Shown: positions 26,934-30,110 of the stretch, piece by piece
Numbering within the stretch: position 1 is the stretch's first letter
Layout of the letters: every line of letters starts with the position of its first letter
Position numbers and translations under genes: made by a program
From: Neocallimastix lanati (nom. inval.)
Taxonomy: Eukaryota > Neocallimastigomycota > Neocallimastigomycetes > Neocallimastigales > Neocallimastigaceae
NCBI GenBank assembly: GCA_016946835.1
Contig: JACVTC010000420.1
Location: forward strand, 1 to 30,110
DNA: 30,110 nt
Direction: 5' to 3'
The notes under the pieces: generated by a model
What the model was told of the DNA's origin: nothing
Databases searched by the model: none
Seen by the model: the letters and a program-made list of their open reading frames with translations, nothing else

Positions 26934-27432
26934 TGTAAAAGGTAAGTTTATTATTAACTAAAATAACGAATAATAATTAAATCTAAAGGCTAAGATAATT
27001 TAACACCTCTCTATTCGAGTTGTTAATAATAAACACTAAATTAATTAATTCTATAATTATTATTTCTTTTTACACTAGAGTATAGCGCAGTACTTTATAA
27101 CTCTATTTATTATCAGTTACTGGGCTTACACTGAGTAATATTTTTTATTTAATAATTATATTTTTATTTATCAATATTAATATTTATAATAACAATTTAC
27201 GTTAATAGTAACGCTAGTGCGTTACAGTTACAAGTTCAATTATTATTTATACATGTCAATAATATTATGATTGGTAAATAATTTAATTTAACTTAGTTTA
27301 CTAATCACTAAATAAATATATTTAAATAAATATTTAACTATATAATTATTTATAAAATAATAAAATTTAATGTACGAAAGTAATAAAAGATTTTATATGA
27401 TTAGCCGAAATTGCTAGCTGTTTAGAGATACG
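26934..27432 (-). repeat. 5' LTR of element 3
   Basis: Direct repeat of 20116-20613. On the minus strand it ends CCTTTTACA next to the primer binding site. Confidence 0.8.
27205..27251 (-). promoter_or_regulatory. TATA box and putative transcript start of element 3
   Basis: Minus-strand TATAAATA (27251-27244) is followed 36 bases on by AGCGTTACTAT (27215-27205), the complement of the primer binding site. An upstream arm GTAACGC (27225-27219) pairs with GCGTTAC (27214-27208) across the loop ACTA. Confidence 0.5.
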
Positions 27433-27770
27433 TTACGTAACCAAAGAACTATCATTGGATAGGCTTGAAGTTACCATGTATCTGTTACAACTAACTGTGT
27501 GTAATAATTCTATTAAGAACTAACTCAAAATAGAATTATTAACTACAACTTAACGACTAATTCATTAAGTTGAGAAAATAAAATAAAATAAATTTTTTTT
27601 ACCTTTAGAGTAGAGTTTATTATAAAATTAATTATAATAATAACACAAAAAGTAAGAAAAGAATTGTTTGTATAAATTGATTTTAAAAATATGTTTTTGA
27701 ATAAAATATTTTTATTAATTTATTAAAGTTAAAAATATAAAAATGTTACTATTATAACTATGTTTTTTAT

Positions 27771-27818
27771 AATAATAACTCTTGATTTCTCAAAGAGAAC
27801 TCAAGAGCCTTATTTATA
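27771..27818 (-). promoter_or_regulatory. TATA box and start motif of element 4 LTR
   Basis: Minus-strand TATAAATA (27818-27811) precedes GAAATCAAGAGTTATTATT by about 30 bases. The upstream arm 27807-27795 pairs with 27791-27779 in 12 of 13 positions around a three-base loop. Confidence 0.55.
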
Positions 27819-27855
27819 TTTTTTTATGAAAATAAGGTTAAATAAGAAAGGGTTT

Positions 27856-27912
27856 TCTAATCTTAACAAATCTCTTATCTAGGAAAAGATTAGATAGAAA
27901 AACCTAGATAAG
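27856..27912 (-). ncRNA. predicted LTR RNA pseudoknot, element 4
   Basis: On the minus strand, stem 1 is CTTATCTAGG/CCTAGATAAG (27912-27903/27883-27874). The loop holds TCTAATCTT (27894-27886), pairing with AAGATTAGA (27864-27856). Stem 1 is nearly unrelated in sequence to the other two copies yet fully paired. Confidence 0.65.
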
Positions 27913-28388
27913 TTTTCGATCGATATTCTATCCATATCGATCATTGCATTAATTAAGTAAAACCGATTACTTCTAAAAAGTAATTGGAAAAAATCTTAAT
28001 TAACCGATTTTCCAATCTAATGATCGAAAATAAAGAATAAAATAATAAAAGATATTTCGATCATATAATTTATCCTTATATTAAAAATATAAAATTAAAT
28101 AGTTAATAAAATACAGAATACATTATAAAATACAGAATACATTATAAAATACAGAATAAAATACAATACAAAATACATTAGTTACAGTAGAGAATTTAGC
28201 ATATTGTAAATATATTATTTAAAATTAATTAAATAAATTTTGTTAAATTAATGAATATTTAAAATTAAATTAATAAATTTAATAAATATTATATGTAATT
28301 AAATAAAGTTATAGTTATAATAACTTAACTAAGAAAATATAATTATTTGCTAACAAATAATTATAGATTCTTACATTGCTCTGTTTAA

Positions 28389-28498
28389 TTATGATGTTTC
28401 CATTAAGTCTTCATTTCTTTTAGTATATGGTTCCAATTGTGAGATATGAAATACCGGATGGAGATGTAAGTTCTCTGGAAGTTCCAAACGGTAATTCA
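28389..28498 (-). pseudogene. C-terminal tail of element 4 Pol
   Basis: About 35 codons ending at TAA 28389-28391. The visible peptide includes LHPVFHISQLEPYTKRN, matching the tail of element 2 (HPIFHISQLEPYTERN). This is the conserved segment after the integrase GPF module. Everything upstream is missing. Confidence 0.82.
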
Positions 28499-28560
28499 TG
28501 AAGTATTGGTCATGGTCAATGTAACTAACCATTGAACCAAAGTTCTAATTTTACTAACTG
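28499..28560 (-). other. partial second copy of the tRNA-like sequence
   Basis: 28498-28560 matches 2955-3018 with one difference seen (CCAAAG for CCAAGG). It keeps the A-box-like TGGTTCAATGG but stops before the B-box-like part, where element 4 pol begins. The LTR at 28561 starts at the same position relative to it as element 1 does at 3019. Confidence 0.6.
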
Positions 28561-29522
28561 TGATAAATAACAAAATTATTAAATTAAAATAAATAATAAA
28601 AAAACAAATTCTGTCTAATTTAACCCAAAAATTAATCCATTCTAAACAAAAAATTAAATCCATATTTAAGAAAAATTAATTAAATAAAAATAATTAAAAT
28701 AAAATAATAATAATTTAATTAATCATTAATAATTTTAATTAAAAACTAAAATAAATTAATAAATAATATTTTTCTAAGACTACAAATAAACAAAATAATA
28801 AACAAATTTAATAAATTATAAATAACAAATAAACAAACTTATAAACATCTCAAAATTAAAATTAAATAGTTAAATAATTTTTTAAGTTACTTTTATTTAA
28901 AATAATGATTATTTTATAACTCAACTTTTATAAACAAATTGTAATTAAAATAACATTTTAAATCTCATCTTTATTAACATTTTAATTGTAAATATTGTTT
29001 AATTTAATAATAAATTATTCTTTATTTCTCTTTTATTAATTTTATTATTTTTAATGTAAATAGTTTAAAATCAAAGAAAAATATAAAAACATGTAAATAT
29101 TTCTTATAAATTATTCTTTATTATTAATTATTTAATAAATTATTATAGATATTTTATTAGTTTTTAATAATCAATTTTTATGATTATTAATTATTTTGAT
29201 AAATTATTATATAATTTATTAGTTATTAATAATCAATTTTATTATTAAAATTTAAAATAAATTAGTATAAATAATAAATATTCATTTTATTATTTTATTA
29301 GTTTTAACAATTATTTTATTAATTTAAGCAAAATTAATTATTAAATAAATAAAGATTAATATTAAAATAAAAATAAATTGTTTTAATAAAACATTTTTGT
29401 GTTTAATAATAAAACATATTTATTTTTTTAAATTTCTTAAATCAATTTTATTCAGTATTTATCCTTTTATTCACTTCTACAAAATTTAATTTTTGTAGAT
29501 TAAGAATATTAGGTATAAATCA
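28561..29522. repeat. solo LTR, family 3, copy b
   Basis: 962 bp, TGATAAATAAC to TATAAATCA, homologous along its length to 11186-12219 with small indels. Flanked by a 4-bp duplication ACTG (28557-28560 and 29523-29526). Confidence 0.82.
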
Positions 29523-29526
29523 ACTG

Positions 29527-30110
29527 TGTTACGATACAAATAATAAATAAAAAATAAATAAAAAATTAAATAAACTATTAAGATTAATTAATAAATAAAT
29601 AAGAATAAATACTAAAGTATTAAATATATAATAAGGAAATTAAATAATGCATAAATAATTAAATTATTTAAAATAATGTATTAATTGTATTTATTTAATA
29701 TTGTAATAGTAAACAATTAGATATTTTATTATAAATAATTAAAATTATATTTATTATTATTTTATATTTTTATTATAAAATTTTTATTATACTTTATTAT
29801 ATTTTTATTATTATCTTATATTAAATATTATATTAAAATTATATTTTATTATATTTTATTATCATAAAATTATTATATTTTTGTTATTATATTTTTATTA
29901 TATTTTATATTTTTATTTTTATTTTTACTCCAATCAAATAAATGTTTTAATGATATAAAAAGAACAAAGTAAAACAATACTTTAGTTCTTCCTCTTCTTT
30001 CAACTTTATTTTTATATTTTTCTTTTAATTTTTCGAGAATGAAATAGTAAATATTTAGTATTAGTATTAATAAATAATTAAATATATAATTATATAAAAT
30101 TAAATTGTTC
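29527..30110. other. AT-rich non-coding DNA, nothing recognised
   Basis: Simple ATTTTTATTAT-type sequence between 29700 and 29930 and no ORF, LTR boundary or RNA gene that I can support. Confidence 0.6.

Larger units (their letters stand above)
19437..27432 (-). mobile_element. chromodomain-type Ty3/gypsy element 3
   Basis: A minus-strand element with LTRs of about 500 bp at 26934-27432 (5') and 20116-20613 (3', with its last few bases at 19437-19441). The two LTRs show roughly 1-2% differences by eye. The 3' LTR is split by a family-3 LTR at 19442-20115. If the LTR ends are as given, both sides carry TTAC (19433-19436 and 27433-27436) as a 4-bp duplication, but one terminus would then be CG rather than TG. 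Its coding DNA is much richer in GC than the rest of the window. Confidence 0.85.
27500..28375 (-). repeat. 3' LTR of element 4
   Basis: 876 bp, TGTAAGAATC to ATTATTACA on the minus strand. The inner edge is fixed by the pol stop and a short AACAGAGCAA purine-rich tract (28376-28386). The outer edge is chosen from the TTATTACA terminus shared with element 2. An alternative outer edge near 27638 (TTTTTGTGTTATTA) cannot be excluded. Confidence 0.65.
27500..28498 (-). mobile_element. Ty3/gypsy element 4, truncated 3' remnant
   Basis: Only the pol tail (28389-28498) and the 3' LTR (27500-28375) remain. The LTR begins TGTAAG and ends ATTATTACA on the minus strand, like element 2, and carries the same pseudoknot, TATA and start motif. 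The upstream part is cut off at about 28498, where the tRNA-like fragment begins. Confidence 0.78.

Overview
The window looks like a nest of LTR retrotransposons in a very AT-rich nuclear genome. Nearly every recognisable feature is a Ty3/gypsy or Ty1/copia element, an LTR or a remnant; I see no host gene, rRNA, CRISPR array or bacterial feature. Non-coding DNA is extremely AT-rich with long A/T homopolymers, and polymerases and TATA boxes are eukaryotic in style. An early-diverging fungus or another AT-rich unicellular eukaryote is my guess; the sequence does not settle the host.

Layout. 1-505: featureless AT-rich DNA. 506-2391: 3' end of a minus-strand copia element (RNase H tail, polypurine tract, LTR) whose LTR is split six bases in by a small non-coding TRIM-like element (512-1857, TSD GTTAA). 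2405-3018: a possible LTR, then a tRNA-like sequence. 3019-11181: Ty3/gypsy element 1 (plus strand), with a long structured leader, gag, a -1 frameshift signal and pol. 11186-12219: solo LTR (family 3, TSD ATGT). 12241-17865: Ty3/gypsy element 2 (plus strand), one intact gag-pol ORF, two 739-bp LTRs, TSD TTGTA. About 17871-19432: non-coding, with part of a second LTR related to element 2. 19437-27432: chromodomain-type Ty3/gypsy element 3 (minus strand), with one in-frame stop in pol and its 3' LTR split by another family-3 LTR (19442-20115, TSD GTAA). 27500-28498: 3' LTR and pol tail of element 4 (minus strand, related to element 2). 28499-28560: second, partial copy of the tRNA-like sequence. 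28561-29522: third family-3 LTR (TSD ACTG). 29527-30110: AT-rich, nothing recognised.

How the parts work. Each full element encodes Gag, protease, reverse transcriptase, RNase H and integrase. Element 1 appears to make Gag-Pol by -1 frameshifting (TTTAAAC plus a predicted pseudoknot) and has a tRNA-type primer binding site. Elements 2 and 3 instead have a sequence directly after the 5' LTR that is complementary to a motif just downstream of the LTR TATA box, the arrangement of Tf1-type self-priming. The LTRs of element 2, element 4 and the LTR near 19.0 kb share a predicted RNA pseudoknot whose stems differ in sequence but keep pairing, followed by a TATA box and a hairpin over the putative transcript start. 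These RNA structures are the most interesting and least explained content of the window.
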